A DNA stretch of 64,000 nt from Candidatus Nitrosopelagicus sp. (GCA_028242535.1 JAOJYB010000003.1:42519-106518); one strand, 5' to 3'. Numbered from the stretch's first letter, positions 15,669 through 23,059 are shown. Numbers and translations: made by a program. Notes: generated by a model not told the origin, from the sequence alone.

Positions 15669-16163
15669 TTAATCAAGTATAGTTTTGGCATACTGAAAAA
15701 TTAGTTCTTCTTGTACAAATGACTGAATTGAACCGTGTCTTTTTTCTCTAACGTGTTGAATAGCATCTTCGGCTGACATTTTTTCATATTTTATTAAATA
15801 ACAGGCAAGAATTGTTCCAGTACGTCCTAAACCTGCTAAACAATGCACCATCACAGGTTCTTTATTCTGAATTTTTTCATGGACATAATCTACTGAATTT
15901 TTTAGATCATCAAAACTTGGCACACCCATATCATCAGATAATACATGCAAGTAATTCATCTTGTTTACCCAATTTTCATCGAGTGGTTCTTCTCTAATTG
16001 TTACAATTGATTTAATGCCTTCTTCTTGCATCCATTCAATTTCCTTTTTTGATGTAGGAATTGCACTTCCTGCTAGTTTTCCTTCAATTAACCATGAAAA
16101 ATTATCTGGTCTTCCAGTAAGTTTTCCGTGAAGTTTTCGTTTAGCATCTCCAATTTTTGTCAT
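15669..16163 (-). CDS. Dual-specificity protein phosphatase
   Basis: Cysteine-dependent protein phosphatase of 164 aa. The catalytic loop HCLAGLGRTGT (residues about 113-123) is the HCxxGxxRT/S signature with the nucleophilic Cys and Arg, and the general acid Asp is probably in DDMGVPSFDDL (residues about 80-90). The family dephosphorylates phosphotyrosine or phosphoserine, in some members phosphoinositide or RNA 5' ends. N-terminal DNFSWLIEGKLAGSAIPTSK is the usual start of the archaeal KAP/DUSP-like form. Rio-like and other kinases in the genome, such as that at 48717, provide possible partners. Confidence 0.92.
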   Translation of the reverse strand: MTKIGDAKRKLHGKLTGRPDNFSWLIEGKLAGSAIPTSKKEIEWMQEEGIKSIVTIREEPLDENWVNKMNYLHVLSDDMGVPSFDDLKNSVDYVHEKIQNKEPVMVHCLAGLGRTGTILACYLIKYEKMSAEDAIQHVREKRHGSIQSFVQEELIFQYAKTILD

Positions 16164-16224
16164 AAGATATGAAATATGAAATCACAATATAAAATAAAAG
16201 ATAATAAAAAGAAATTTTGGTGGA

Positions 16225-16524
16225 CTAATCTATTAATTCAGTCCAACCTTTGACGAAGACAGAGTTCTTGTATAGTGGGACAGGTTGTCCTACTGTAAAG
16301 TCCATTGGTCTCATCCAAAAGATTGCTTTTGTTGGGCAAACTCCGATACATGCACCGTCTGAGATGCATCTTTCAGGATAAAAGACAAATGCTTTTCCTC
16401 TTTTCCAGCCTTCGACTGGTTTTACTCTTAATACATCAGGTCCCAAAGTTGTACAAATTTCAACACATAGTGCGCATCCAATGCACATTTGTTCACTAAT
16501 GTCTGGAAGTATTGCTACTGGCAT
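16225..16524 (-). CDS. Dicluster ferredoxin with an Asp-containing second motif
   Basis: A 99-aa electron carrier with two Fe-S motifs. The first is complete: CIGCALCVEIC, followed by TTLGPDVL. The second reads CISDGACIGVCPTKAI: the position that normally holds the second Cys is Asp, as in Pyrococcus ferredoxin and in the [3Fe-4S] site of Sulfolobus ferredoxin. It therefore probably carries one [4Fe-4S] and one [3Fe-4S] or Asp-ligated cluster. The C-terminus FVKGWTELID may be a docking tail. A strong TATA box and a 20-bp direct repeat lie upstream. Confidence 0.9.
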   Translation of the reverse strand: MPVAILPDISEQMCIGCALCVEICTTLGPDVLRVKPVEGWKRGKAFVFYPERCISDGACIGVCPTKAIFWMRPMDFTVGQPVPLYKNSVFVKGWTELID

Positions 16525-16546
16525 GAAAAATTATGATAATTTGATC

Positions 16547-16556
16547 TTAATATAAC
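16547..16556 (-). promoter_or_regulatory. TATA box for the ferredoxin gene
   Basis: On the minus strand AAGTTATATTAAG lies about 27 nt upstream of the ferredoxin ATG at 16524. This is the distance expected for an archaeal TATA box and a start close to the ATG, so the mRNA is probably leaderless. The perfect direct repeats at 16575-16615 begin about 20 nt further upstream. Confidence 0.55.
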
Positions 16557-16574
16557 TTGCCTCAAAATAGCAAA

Positions 16575-16615
16575 TTATAACACCGTTTGAAATTTTTATA
16601 ACACCGTTTGAAATT
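16575..16615 (-). repeat. Two perfect 20-bp direct repeats upstream of the ferredoxin promoter
   Basis: TTATAACACCGTTTGAAATT occurs at 16575-16594 and again at 16596-16615 with one base between, a 21-bp period equal to two helical turns. They lie directly upstream of the ferredoxin TATA box and end just before the stop codon of the next gene at 16618. The repeat contains a GC core (CACCG) in otherwise AT-rich DNA, as expected for a protein-binding site. Same-face spacing suggests a cooperatively binding regulator. Confidence 0.6.
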
Positions 16616-16617
16616 GT

Positions 16618-17166
16618 TTAATTTTCAATTGAGATTTTTGATCGATCAGAAATTATAAATTTTTTCATTTTATTATTTTCAAGAATTTGACGACCGTTTG
16701 GAAGGAGCCAATTATTTTCTTTTTTTCCAGCCAACGCAGAAATGATCAAAATTGAATTTGAGAATGAGACATTTCTTGCAAGAAGCATTAAAATTGAATT
16801 TACGACCCTTCCAGAATCCACATCATTTGAAAGAGTGTTGTATAATCCATTTATCGAATCAAATATCACAAGATGAGGTTCTATGGAAATTTTTGTGAGT
16901 ATTTTAGGAATAATTTCATTCACTTTTGATTCTAATGTGTTGAATAATGTCAGATTAGACATAGTAAGTAGTTTTGATTTTACATAACCAGAAAAAAGAA
17001 AATCAAAGTCAATATACAAAATTGGAAGATTTTGTTTAGATGTAATTTCCTGAATTAGTTTAATTTTAGAAAATGCATTTTCATAAAAAAGAAGACTAGA
17101 GTTAGATGGAACTAGGTTTTCTTCTAGTAATTGAAGATTTTCAAATGTTGTATGGTTTTTATCCAA
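16618..17166 (-). CDS. RecA/KaiC-superfamily-like protein with a lost P-loop
   Basis: The 182-aa protein has the layout of a RecA/RadB/KaiC core. Walker B is present as HLVIFDSINGLYNTLS (residues about 97-112) and the following VVNSILMLLARNVSFSNSILIISA fits the subsequent helix and sensor strand. Where Walker A should be, residues about 24-38 read SLLFYENAFSKIKLIQEI with no GxxGxGK[ST]. It is therefore probably a non-ATPase paralogue, comparable with inactive RadA paralogues or the recombinase-like partner subunits of other systems. Divergent from the cysteine-desulfurase-like gene at 17195. Confidence 0.62.
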   Translation of the reverse strand: MDKNHTTFENLQLLEENLVPSNSSLLFYENAFSKIKLIQEITSKQNLPILYIDFDFLFSGYVKSKLLTMSNLTLFNTLESKVNEIIPKILTKISIEPHLVIFDSINGLYNTLSNDVDSGRVVNSILMLLARNVSFSNSILIISALAGKKENNWLLPNGRQILENNKMKKFIISDRSKISIEN

Positions 17167-17194
17167 CAGTAATTATTTTTGAATCGGATATATA

Positions 17195-18340
17195 ATGAAT
17201 TTTGAATCAATTTCTGAAGAATTTCAAACTGATAAGATCTATTTGAACAACGCTTCTGTTTCAATAATGCCAAAGACAAGCATAGAAGCAATGAGACAAT
17301 TTCTTATTTCATACTCAGAGATGGGACCAGATTCTTTAGAATCTGAAATTTTCATTAAAGAATTATGGGAAAAGACAAGAAAGGCAGTTTCAAGATTAGT
17401 AAAGTGTAAGCCTGATGAGATCATAATTACACAAAGCGTTACTGATGGAGTAAACATGGTGGCAAATGGAATGAAGTTTGGTAATGATTCGAATATTATC
17501 ATACGAGGCGGAGATCACGAACACCATGCAAATTATTTTCCCTGGTTAAAATTGAAAGAGAAAATTGATGTAAGAAGTTTACCAGTTGATGAAAATGGAG
17601 GCTTTACAGATTCAGATTTCAAAAAAATGGTTGATGAAAAAACAAAATTAGTTGCATTAAGTCATGGATTATACAATTCTGGTTTAATTTTACCAGTTAA
17701 AGAGATCGGAGAACAATTGCAAAAGCAGAACATTCCATATTTTTTAGATACAGCTCAGACTGTTGGATGTATAGGTGATTATGACTTTGCAAATACGGGA
17801 TGTGATTTCATGTCGTTTAATGGTTCAAAATGGTTATGTGGACCAATGGGAACTGGAGTGTTTTATTGTAAACGAGAATCAAGTAATTTACTAGAACCTG
17901 TTAACATTGGAGGAGAATCCGCCACATCAAATGAAAATGGGACTTTGGTATACAATGAATTACCTGATCGATTTCAAACAGGTTTTAGAAATTATGTTGG
18001 GCTTGCAGGAATGGAATCATCAGTTACTATCTTGCAAAATTTAGGATTAGATAATATCAGAAAACATATCATGGAATTATCAAATTTATTCATAGATGAG
18101 ATTGGAAAGATTCCAGAAGCTAGAGTTTTTGGACCAGAAAATGAAAATGAAAGGACAAGTATAGTTTCTTTTGAGGTTGGAAAAAATGATCCTGAGAAGA
18201 TTGTATCAGCATTGGCTGAAAAAGGAATTATTGTTGCAAAGAGAGAGATTTATGAAAAACCAATTTTGAGAATTTCTCCTCATGTCTTTAACACAAAAAA
18301 TGAGATTTTAAAATTGGTAGAAGAATTAAAAAAGTTATGA
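17195..18340 (+). CDS. Class V aminotransferase / cysteine desulfurase-like PLP enzyme
   Basis: A 381-aa fold-type I PLP enzyme. NGSKWLCGPMGTGVFYCKR (residues about 208-226) contains the PLP-binding Lys; GDHEHHANYFPW matches the HxxN substrate region and FLDTAQTVGCI the conserved D/Q that holds the ring. Such proteins include cysteine desulfurases (SufS/IscS), isopenicillin-N epimerase-like enzymes and selenocysteine lyases; I cannot see the catalytic Cys loop of SufS, so the exact reaction is uncertain. A RAM-domain protein is encoded convergently, overlapping by 6 nt. Confidence 0.8.
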   Translation: MNFESISEEFQTDKIYLNNASVSIMPKTSIEAMRQFLISYSEMGPDSLESEIFIKELWEKTRKAVSRLVKCKPDEIIITQSVTDGVNMVANGMKFGNDSNIIIRGGDHEHHANYFPWLKLKEKIDVRSLPVDENGGFTDSDFKKMVDEKTKLVALSHGLYNSGLILPVKEIGEQLQKQNIPYFLDTAQTVGCIGDYDFANTGCDFMSFNGSKWLCGPMGTGVFYCKRESSNLLEPVNIGGESATSNENGTLVYNELPDRFQTGFRNYVGLAGMESSVTILQNLGLDNIRKHIMELSNLFIDEIGKIPEARVFGPENENERTSIVSFEVGKNDPEKIVSALAEKGIIVAKREIYEKPILRISPHVFNTKNEILKLVEELKKL

Positions 18341-18601
18341 TTTTTCTTGTTGTTCAATTACCATCATTGTGAGAGTAGACTGAACGTTTTCAATTTTTCT
18401 AATATCGTTTGTTACTATTGATCTTAATTTTTCACTATTATCAGATGATAATTTAACGATTATATCATAAACACCATACACACCATTGATTTCAAATTCA
18501 ACGTCTTTTTGATCTGCCAAAATATCTTTGATTTTGGTAATGATTTCAACGTCTGTTCCAAGATTTGAATTGATCAATACGAAAGAAGTGGGCATAACCA
18601 A
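18335..18601 (-). CDS. Stand-alone AsnC/Lrp ligand-binding (RAM) domain
   Basis: An 88-aa protein that consists only of the alpha/beta ACT-like RAM domain: SFVLINSNLGTDVEIITKI at the start, VEFEINGVYGVYDIIVKL in the middle and a final VQSTLTMMVIE strand. It lacks the helix-turn-helix of full Lrp/AsnC regulators. Stand-alone RAM proteins occur widely in archaea and can form mixed oligomers with full-length Lrp. ATG 18595 is an equally good start. Overlaps the PLP-enzyme gene end by 6 nt. Confidence 0.85.
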   Translation of the reverse strand: MVMPTSFVLINSNLGTDVEIITKIKDILADQKDVEFEINGVYGVYDIIVKLSSDNSEKLRSIVTNDIRKIENVQSTLTMMVIEQQEKS

Positions 18602-18648
18602 AAAGCCTCAAATACGATATTTAACTTTTCATAGATGTACCAATCAAC

Positions 18649-19296
18649 ATGAAAGTAATTGATTTAACACTAACAATTTCTGAAAACATTCCAACATTTC
18701 CAGGATCTCCTCAACCAAATTTCATTAGTTGGGAGAGTATAGAAAAAGATGGATATAATCTGGAACTGCTGTTTCTTAGCACTCACACAGGAACTCATAT
18801 TGATGCACCATATCATTTCCTCAAAAAAGGTCAGAAAATTCATCAAATTATAACTAAAAGACTGGTAACTGAGGCTGTTTTGATAAAAATTCGAAAGGGT
18901 TCAGATCAATCAATCACAAAAGCTGACATAGAAAAATTTGAGAATAAACATGGAAAAATAGATGATGGTTCAACTGTTATTTTCAATACAGGCTGGCAGA
19001 AAAATCTAAAAAAGAAATTTTATTTTTTGAAAAATCCTGGACTAGCAGTATCTGCTGCTAAATATCTAGCATCAAAGAAGATCAATTTGGTGGGAATTGA
19101 TTCTCCAAGTATTGATTTGGGAAAAGATGATAAATTTTCTGTTCATCGTATTTTAGCTAAGAATGGAATTTTAATTGTAGAGAATTTGGCAAATCTTGAT
19201 AAAATTCATTCAGAAAAGTTTCATCTAATTGTCGCTCCATTAAAGCTAAAAAATGCTACAGGCTCGCCTATCAGAGCAATGGCCTTAGTTGATTAA
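18649..19296 (+). CDS. Cyclase-family metal-dependent hydrolase (kynurenine-formamidase-like)
   Basis: The 215-aa protein carries the family motif HTGTHIDAPYHF (residues about 46-57), whose His and Asp residues bind zinc or manganese. Members hydrolyse amide or ester bonds, for example N-formylkynurenine, or act as metal-dependent cyclases in other pathways. LGSKKIN...GIDSPSIDLG and RALA at the end fit the common KynB/YndB-like fold. Preceded by the divergent RAM-domain gene; no kynurenine pathway genes are visible nearby, so kynurenine is not implied. Confidence 0.88.
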   Translation: MKVIDLTLTISENIPTFPGSPQPNFISWESIEKDGYNLELLFLSTHTGTHIDAPYHFLKKGQKIHQIITKRLVTEAVLIKIRKGSDQSITKADIEKFENKHGKIDDGSTVIFNTGWQKNLKKKFYFLKNPGLAVSAAKYLASKKINLVGIDSPSIDLGKDDKFSVHRILAKNGILIVENLANLDKIHSEKFHLIVAPLKLKNATGSPIRAMALVD

Positions 19297-19363
19297 TTTT
19301 AGCACTAGTTTATATTATTAGCACTTGCTTATATGTTCTGAACACGTAGATACACTGAGGAAA

Positions 19364-19684
19364 ATGCAACAAACATCACTCAAAAACGAGGGCACATCAC
19401 GTGTAGCAATGTTAGGTCTTGCGGTAGTAGGTATCGCAGTAATTCTAACATTATTGCTTGCACCGTGGAACTGGATGCCAACAGAATACGCAGAACAAAT
19501 TACTGTGATTGCAGTAACTGACTACGGATGTGTTGGTGAATCCCAAATGGGCCAATCAGTTGTAGTCAGTGATTGTTCAGCAAGCGTTGGGGATGTAATT
19601 TCCGCAGAATTTTACGCACCAGCCAGCGACAAAAACGGCTACTATGACAGAATCTATGAGAAACTAGCAATGGTTGAACCATAA
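19364..19684 (+). CDS. Membrane-anchored small protein with two cysteines
   Basis: I start at ATG 19364 (MQQTSLKNEGTSRVAML), 13 codons inside the track ORF. One helix (VAMLGLAVVGIAVILTLLLAP) anchors an extracytoplasmic domain. Two cysteines (YGCVGESQ and DCSASVGD) could form a disulfide. The sequence resembles small thaumarchaeal surface proteins; no further function. Followed by a mini zinc finger about 60 nt downstream. Confidence 0.7.
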   Translation: MQQTSLKNEGTSRVAMLGLAVVGIAVILTLLLAPWNWMPTEYAEQITVIAVTDYGCVGESQMGQSVVVSDCSASVGDVISAEFYAPASDKNGYYDRIYEKLAMVEP

Positions 19685-19742
19685 TTCTATCTTTTTTTGT
19701 TTTTTCTAAAACACTTTTAATCAATCTTGAAAATCTCACTTC

Positions 19743-19904
19743 ATGGGTCTTTTTGGAAATAAAGGAAGAAAAATTGTCATCACAGGCACAATGTGTCAAA
19801 TTTGTGGAATGAGTTTTGTTGCCACTGATAGATTGATGAGACATATGCTAAAAGCTCATGGTAAAGCCAAAAAAGACTCTGGACCTAGTTGTCCAAATTG
19901 TTAG
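19743..19904 (+). CDS. C2H2-type mini zinc-finger protein (53 aa)
   Basis: Not in the ORF track. MGLFGNKGRK leads into MCQICGMSFVATDRLMRHML and KAHGK: CxxC-x12-HxxxxH, a single classical C2H2 finger, followed by a basic tail and a terminal CPNC. Archaeal C2H2 fingers are short DNA- or RNA-binding domains. It has a close analogue in the window at 20776. Partner and target unknown. Confidence 0.75.
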   Translation: MGLFGNKGRKIVITGTMCQICGMSFVATDRLMRHMLKAHGKAKKDSGPSCPNC

Positions 19905-19916
19905 TTTAAGGAAAAA

Positions 19917-20210
19917 TTATCTTTCATAATATTCAACTGGATAATCAAACTGCTTGTTGTAATCAACTGCTTCCCAAAACTTCTCATCATCAATATCTCT
20001 ACCTTCTGATAACCAAACATTGAGAACTTTTTGCATGAAGAGTTTTGTGGTATCGTCAATCTCAGGTCTTTTTCCTGTACTCTGTTCTATTTGGTCGCGA
20101 TTCTCCTTTAGTGCTGTTAGAACTTGTTTGAGAGACTTGCCATTCTTGAGTGACTGTTTTGCTTGCATTTCAGCCATCTTCTCTTCTTCTGATTTGCCAA
20201 AAAATCGCAT
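19917..20210 (-). CDS. Hypothetical helical protein (97 aa)
   Basis: Soluble, highly charged and predicted mostly alpha-helical: MRFFGKSEEEKMAEMQAKQS, a central LKQVLTALKENRDQIEQSTG and a C-terminal FDYPVEYYER. No recognised family. Leftward between a mini zinc-finger gene and the RGG protein gene. The N-terminal KSEEEKMAEMQAKQ could be a coiled coil. Confidence 0.65.
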   Translation of the reverse strand: MRFFGKSEEEKMAEMQAKQSLKNGKSLKQVLTALKENRDQIEQSTGKRPEIDDTTKLFMQKVLNVWLSEGRDIDDEKFWEAVDYNKQFDYPVEYYER

Positions 20211-20277
20211 GTCAACTGAGGGAATTTTGCATCTTTAAGTCTGATCTGTAAATGATCCCTTAGTATAATTAGGGGTG

Positions 20278-20727
20278 ATGCAGCCAAAATTCAGAAATAA
20301 TATGGGTTACGACAGACCACCAAGAGAAATGCACGACGCAAAATGTGGAGATTGCGGAAAAGATTGCCAGGTTCCATTTGAGCCTCGTAATGACAAACCA
20401 GTTTATTGTAATGATTGCTTCCAAGATCACAAACCAGCAAGAGACGACCGTGGCGGCGGATATAGTAGAGGCGGCGGCGGTGGACGATATGGTGGTAATA
20501 GAGATGGTGGACGCGGAGCCGGCGGATATGGTAGAAACAGCCGTGGTGGCGGGGGCGGATATGGTAGAGACAGACCACCAAGAGAAATGCACAAAGCAAC
20601 TTGTGGAGATTGCGGTAACGAATGTGAAGTTCCATTCAAACCAAGCGGAGACAAACCAGTTTATTGTAATGATTGCTTCCAAGATCACAAACCAGCAAGA
20701 GACGACCGTGGACGCGGAAGATATTAG
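20278..20727 (+). CDS. Duplicated zinc-ribbon protein with an RGG/Gly-rich linker
   Basis: A 149-aa protein of two nearly identical zinc ribbons, each CGDCGx2CxVPF-x7-KPVYCNDCFQDHK, joined by a Gly/Arg/Tyr-rich linker (for example GGGYSRGGGGGRYGG) and ending in a short RGRGRY. RGG boxes bind RNA and DNA and this domain pair is found in thaumarchaeal proteins related to RNA or cold-shock biology. Start at ATG 20278 rather than the GTG at 20275. The two halves share long stretches of DNA identity, which indicates recent duplication or gene conversion. Confidence 0.8.
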   Translation: MQPKFRNNMGYDRPPREMHDAKCGDCGKDCQVPFEPRNDKPVYCNDCFQDHKPARDDRGGGYSRGGGGGRYGGNRDGGRGAGGYGRNSRGGGGGYGRDRPPREMHKATCGDCGNECEVPFKPSGDKPVYCNDCFQDHKPARDDRGRGRY

Positions 20728-20775
20728 TCATTTTCAGGCATAAATTTTAATTAAAAATAATTTAGTCATATATTA

Positions 20776-20967
20776 TTGAATTTCAACTGTGTTTACCCAT
20801 CTTGTAATTTTAAAAAAAATGACATTGAAGAAGAAGAGTTTCTAAAGCATCTGAATGATGTACATCATAATGAGATGTTAGAGGCATCAGAAAGAGAAAG
20901 CATTCCAATTAAGATGATTGAAATGATATCAGTGTCTAATTCTACTGTGTTCATTAATTCAAGTTAG
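20776..20967 (+). CDS. C2H2-like mini zinc-finger protein (63 aa)
   Basis: TTG start. MNFNCVYPSCNFKKN, then EEEEFLKHLNDVHHNEML: C-x4-C ... H-x4-HH, a C2H2-like finger. The tail IPIKMIEMISVSNSTVFIN is hydrophobic. It is 48 nt downstream of the RGG protein and could be cotranscribed. No further family recognised. Confidence 0.65.
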   Translation: MNFNCVYPSCNFKKNDIEEEEFLKHLNDVHHNEMLEASERESIPIKMIEMISVSNSTVFINSS

Positions 20968-20991
20968 ATTAATTCACTTTTCATAGGATCT

Positions 20992-21072
20992 TTACTGTTT
21001 TTTACAGATACATTGAGGGCGTTTTAGATTACACTTGTTACAATAATGTCTTCGTGTTCGAGCTACTGCCAT
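20992..21072 (-). CDS. Candidate 26-aa zinc-binding peptide
   Basis: On the minus strand ATG at 21072 gives MAVARTRRHYCNKCNLKRPQ then CICKKQ: four cysteines as CxxC-x6-CxC in a very basic peptide, similar in kind to small ribosomal zinc ribbons but too short for L37e or L40e. It may extend by two codons to a TTG. Too short to prove from sequence alone; the cysteine spacing and Arg/Lys content argue that it is expressed. Sits in a 216-bp gap that is otherwise empty. Confidence 0.35.
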   Translation of the reverse strand: MAVARTRRHYCNKCNLKRPQCICKKQ

Positions 21073-21184
21073 AGTCAAACATTTCGAATAAGAGAATAAA
21101 GGTTTACTGTTTGACCTTGATCCATAGCATCAATCCAGTGTTTATCACGGTGGCATAAACTAGGACATGGAATATTAACGCCTT

Positions 21185-21403
21185 ATGCCCACATCATCTA
21201 TGGGAAGTGGAACAAAATATCTGGCTTTGGAAGAATTTTTAATGGATAAAACTGAAAATATTACTTTAACATTTATAGAAATTAATGAAATAATTGGAGA
21301 AAAACTCCCTGTTCCAAGCGATTCAGCAGTATTCAAAGCAGGTTACAAAGTTGAAAAGATTGATTTTAAAACAAAATCTATAATATTTTCAAAAATTGAT
21401 TAA
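21185..21403 (+). CDS. Small hypothetical protein (72 aa)
   Basis: Predicted alpha/beta: KYLALEEFLMDKTENITLTF then IEINEIIGEKLPVPSDSAVF, GYKVEKIDFKTKSIIFSK. The pattern resembles a family of short proteins (DUF7662-like) in which an L-F-x-E-I-x-x-I-I-G motif precedes an LP.SA segment, but the central Trp-rich loop is absent. Low-certainty family call. It lies alone between the 26-aa candidate and a small membrane peptide on the other strand. Confidence 0.55.
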   Translation: MPTSSMGSGTKYLALEEFLMDKTENITLTFIEINEIIGEKLPVPSDSAVFKAGYKVEKIDFKTKSIIFSKID

Positions 21404-21407
21404 TTCT

Positions 21408-21530
21408 TTATCTAAAAATTTCTTCTATCTTTTTCCGGTTACCTTTTCCCATTAAAAAGAAAGCCCCAGCACCCAATAATGCAGTTGGAATAGCAAGGTA
21501 TAGCAAATCTAGTATTGGGTCTCCACACAT
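21408..21530 (-). CDS. Small single-helix membrane protein (40 aa)
   Basis: Not in the ORF track. ATG at 21530 gives MCGDPILDLLYLAIPTALLG then AGAFFLMGKGNRKKIEEIFR: one transmembrane helix with a cytoplasmic basic tail. The stop is close to the convergent small gene at 21185. Single-pass mini-proteins of this type are often stabilising partners of larger membrane complexes; nothing indicates which one. Confidence 0.45.
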   Translation of the reverse strand: MCGDPILDLLYLAIPTALLGAGAFFLMGKGNRKKIEEIFR

Positions 21531-21676
21531 ACTATCTATCACAATAACTAGTATTTGAAACTAGACGTAAATTCTAGTGTTCATAAATTCTTGAAAATTA
21601 GGCATGAGTAGGCACGAATTTTGAGATTTATGAGAGTAGTTTTAGGCGACTTTAGTTTTCTTAGAAAAAAAAAGGA

Positions 21677-22210
21677 TCAGAGTACGTCTACAGATTTGCC
21701 TTTTGGTTTGGTATCCAAATTGAAGGTTAGTTCAAGGATACCATTTGTGTAAGTAGCTTTTGGAGAATCTGAATCGACCGTGTGTTGAATTGGGACGTTA
21801 ACATGGTAGTCTTTTTCGCCATGTTCTGCATCAATGTGAATGATATCCTCATCCACAACGACTTTCACATCGGTCTTTTCAACACCTGGCATCTCTGCAA
21901 CAATCTTGAGAGTTTGTTCCTTCTCGTCAACCAAGGTGTCTATCAGAGGTTCTCTTTTTTCGGCAATCTGTTCTTGGGAGTGGTTGGCACATCCACAAGA
22001 ATCGACTGTAGGTAAAATGTCTGGCTTGACATTTCCGTACTCTTGAATAACAGGCTTTCCGTCAGGTCCTACGGTCATGGTATAACCGAAATATAGTGGG
22101 CCTGATTGTCCGCTTGAATTTTGTAGCATCTCAAAGACATCGTCTAGATTCCCAAAGGAACTAGACATCTGTTTGAAGATTCTATTGAATTCGTCGTTAA
22201 ACATTGTCAT
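21677..22210 (-). CDS. Small heat-shock protein Hsp20 (alpha-crystallin domain)
   Basis: ATP-independent chaperone that holds unfolding proteins. In the 177-aa protein the alpha-crystallin domain spans residues about 90-175 (LIDTLVDEKEQTLKIVAEMP, then ADVKVVVDEDIIHIDAEHGE) and ends with ATYTNGILELTFNLDTKPKG, the GxLxxxxP-like strand. The N-terminal region is longer than usual and contains a CGCANH element. Its promoter is the TATA at 22241-22249; a leaderless or short-leader mRNA is likely. It is divergent from the gene at 22334. Confidence 0.9.
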   Translation of the reverse strand: MTMFNDEFNRIFKQMSSSFGNLDDVFEMLQNSSGQSGPLYFGYTMTVGPDGKPVIQEYGNVKPDILPTVDSCGCANHSQEQIAEKREPLIDTLVDEKEQTLKIVAEMPGVEKTDVKVVVDEDIIHIDAEHGEKDYHVNVPIQHTVDSDSPKATYTNGILELTFNLDTKPKGKSVDVL

Positions 22211-22240
22211 ATTTACCTCTATTATGTCATATACGTTACA

Positions 22241-22249
22241 TTATATAAG
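22241..22249 (-). promoter_or_regulatory. TATA box for hsp20 in a shared divergent promoter
   Basis: On the minus strand CTTATATAA is centred about 35 nt before the Hsp20 ATG. The 123-bp divergent interval also carries TATGTCATA at 22223-22231 and 22312-22320, one near each gene start; the same 9-mer occurs at 42956-42964. Assignment is by position and sequence only. Confidence 0.45.
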
Positions 22250-22333
22250 TTTTATTTTCTATTCATGAGTATACTTACAATATAGATCTAAAATTACATA
22301 ATCTTATTATATATGTCATAGGTATTATATTCT

Positions 22334-22990
22334 ATGAGAACAAGTGGTGTTTCCATGCCTGAAGTTGTGCGTGAAATCATTACTAGAAACCGCTCAATTT
22401 ACGACTGCATGAAGATGGATGTCATTAATTTCACCGCATTGGCAGTCAAGATTCAAGCTGATGTAGAAAAGACAATGGGAGGTCCTGTTCATCTCAACAC
22501 CATAGTAGTTGCCATAAAGCGATATGCCGACTCTTTTGAGACTACAAATGAAATGATAGATGAGCCGGTCCTCAAAGATGCCAGATTGACCTTAACTGAT
22601 GGAATTATGGGCATTCAATGGAATATGGTAGATGCAGGAGATGAGATGACAAAGATGCTAAACGAGTTCCACAAAGAGTTTACCGATTCAGAGTTTTTCA
22701 GATTTGGAGATTCCTTTAGAATTTTAGCCGAAGATAGTGATAAAGTTAGACGAATGTTCCAATCCCTACCTAAAGAAAATCAATATAATTCAGGATTGGC
22801 AAAAATCAAGGTTGCAGTTCCAGCAGGCCACAGTCGTTCAGATGTAATGCAGTTCGTGGCAGAAATTCTACAGTATAATGGAATTGAAATGGCTGATGCG
22901 CTATTCACACCAGATGGAGTGGTAATTGTTTTGCAAGAAGCAGATGCTCCAAGAGCATATGAAAAGTTACGTGCCCAAATTTCTCGATAA
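22334..22990 (+). CDS. ACT-like domain regulatory protein, hypothetical
   Basis: The 218-aa protein is soluble, with an N-terminal helical part similar to a helix-turn-helix (SMPEVVREIITRNRSIYDCM, then VEKTMGGPVHLNTIVVAIKR) and a C-terminal ACT-like alpha/beta fold (LAKIKVAVPAGHSRSDVMQF to ADALFTPDGVVIVLQ). DUF-type proteins with HTH plus ACT-like domains are frequent in Thaumarchaeota. The HTH suggests a transcriptional role. Divergent from Hsp20, with the shared promoter region containing TATGTCATA twice. Confidence 0.7.
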   Translation: MRTSGVSMPEVVREIITRNRSIYDCMKMDVINFTALAVKIQADVEKTMGGPVHLNTIVVAIKRYADSFETTNEMIDEPVLKDARLTLTDGIMGIQWNMVDAGDEMTKMLNEFHKEFTDSEFFRFGDSFRILAEDSDKVRRMFQSLPKENQYNSGLAKIKVAVPAGHSRSDVMQFVAEILQYNGIEMADALFTPDGVVIVLQEADAPRAYEKLRAQISR

Positions 22991-23059
22991 ATTCTCTTGA
23001 GTTTTGAGGATAAATTTTCTAATACAATCTTAAATTACCATTAATGAGGCTGAAATATC

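Noticed and set aside
20269-20688. Minus-strand ORFs of 139, 114 and 75 aa across the RGG gene
   Set aside because: Ser/Thr/Ala or Leu/His/Pro-rich readings of a Gly-rich coding repeat on the other strand; clear shadow frames.
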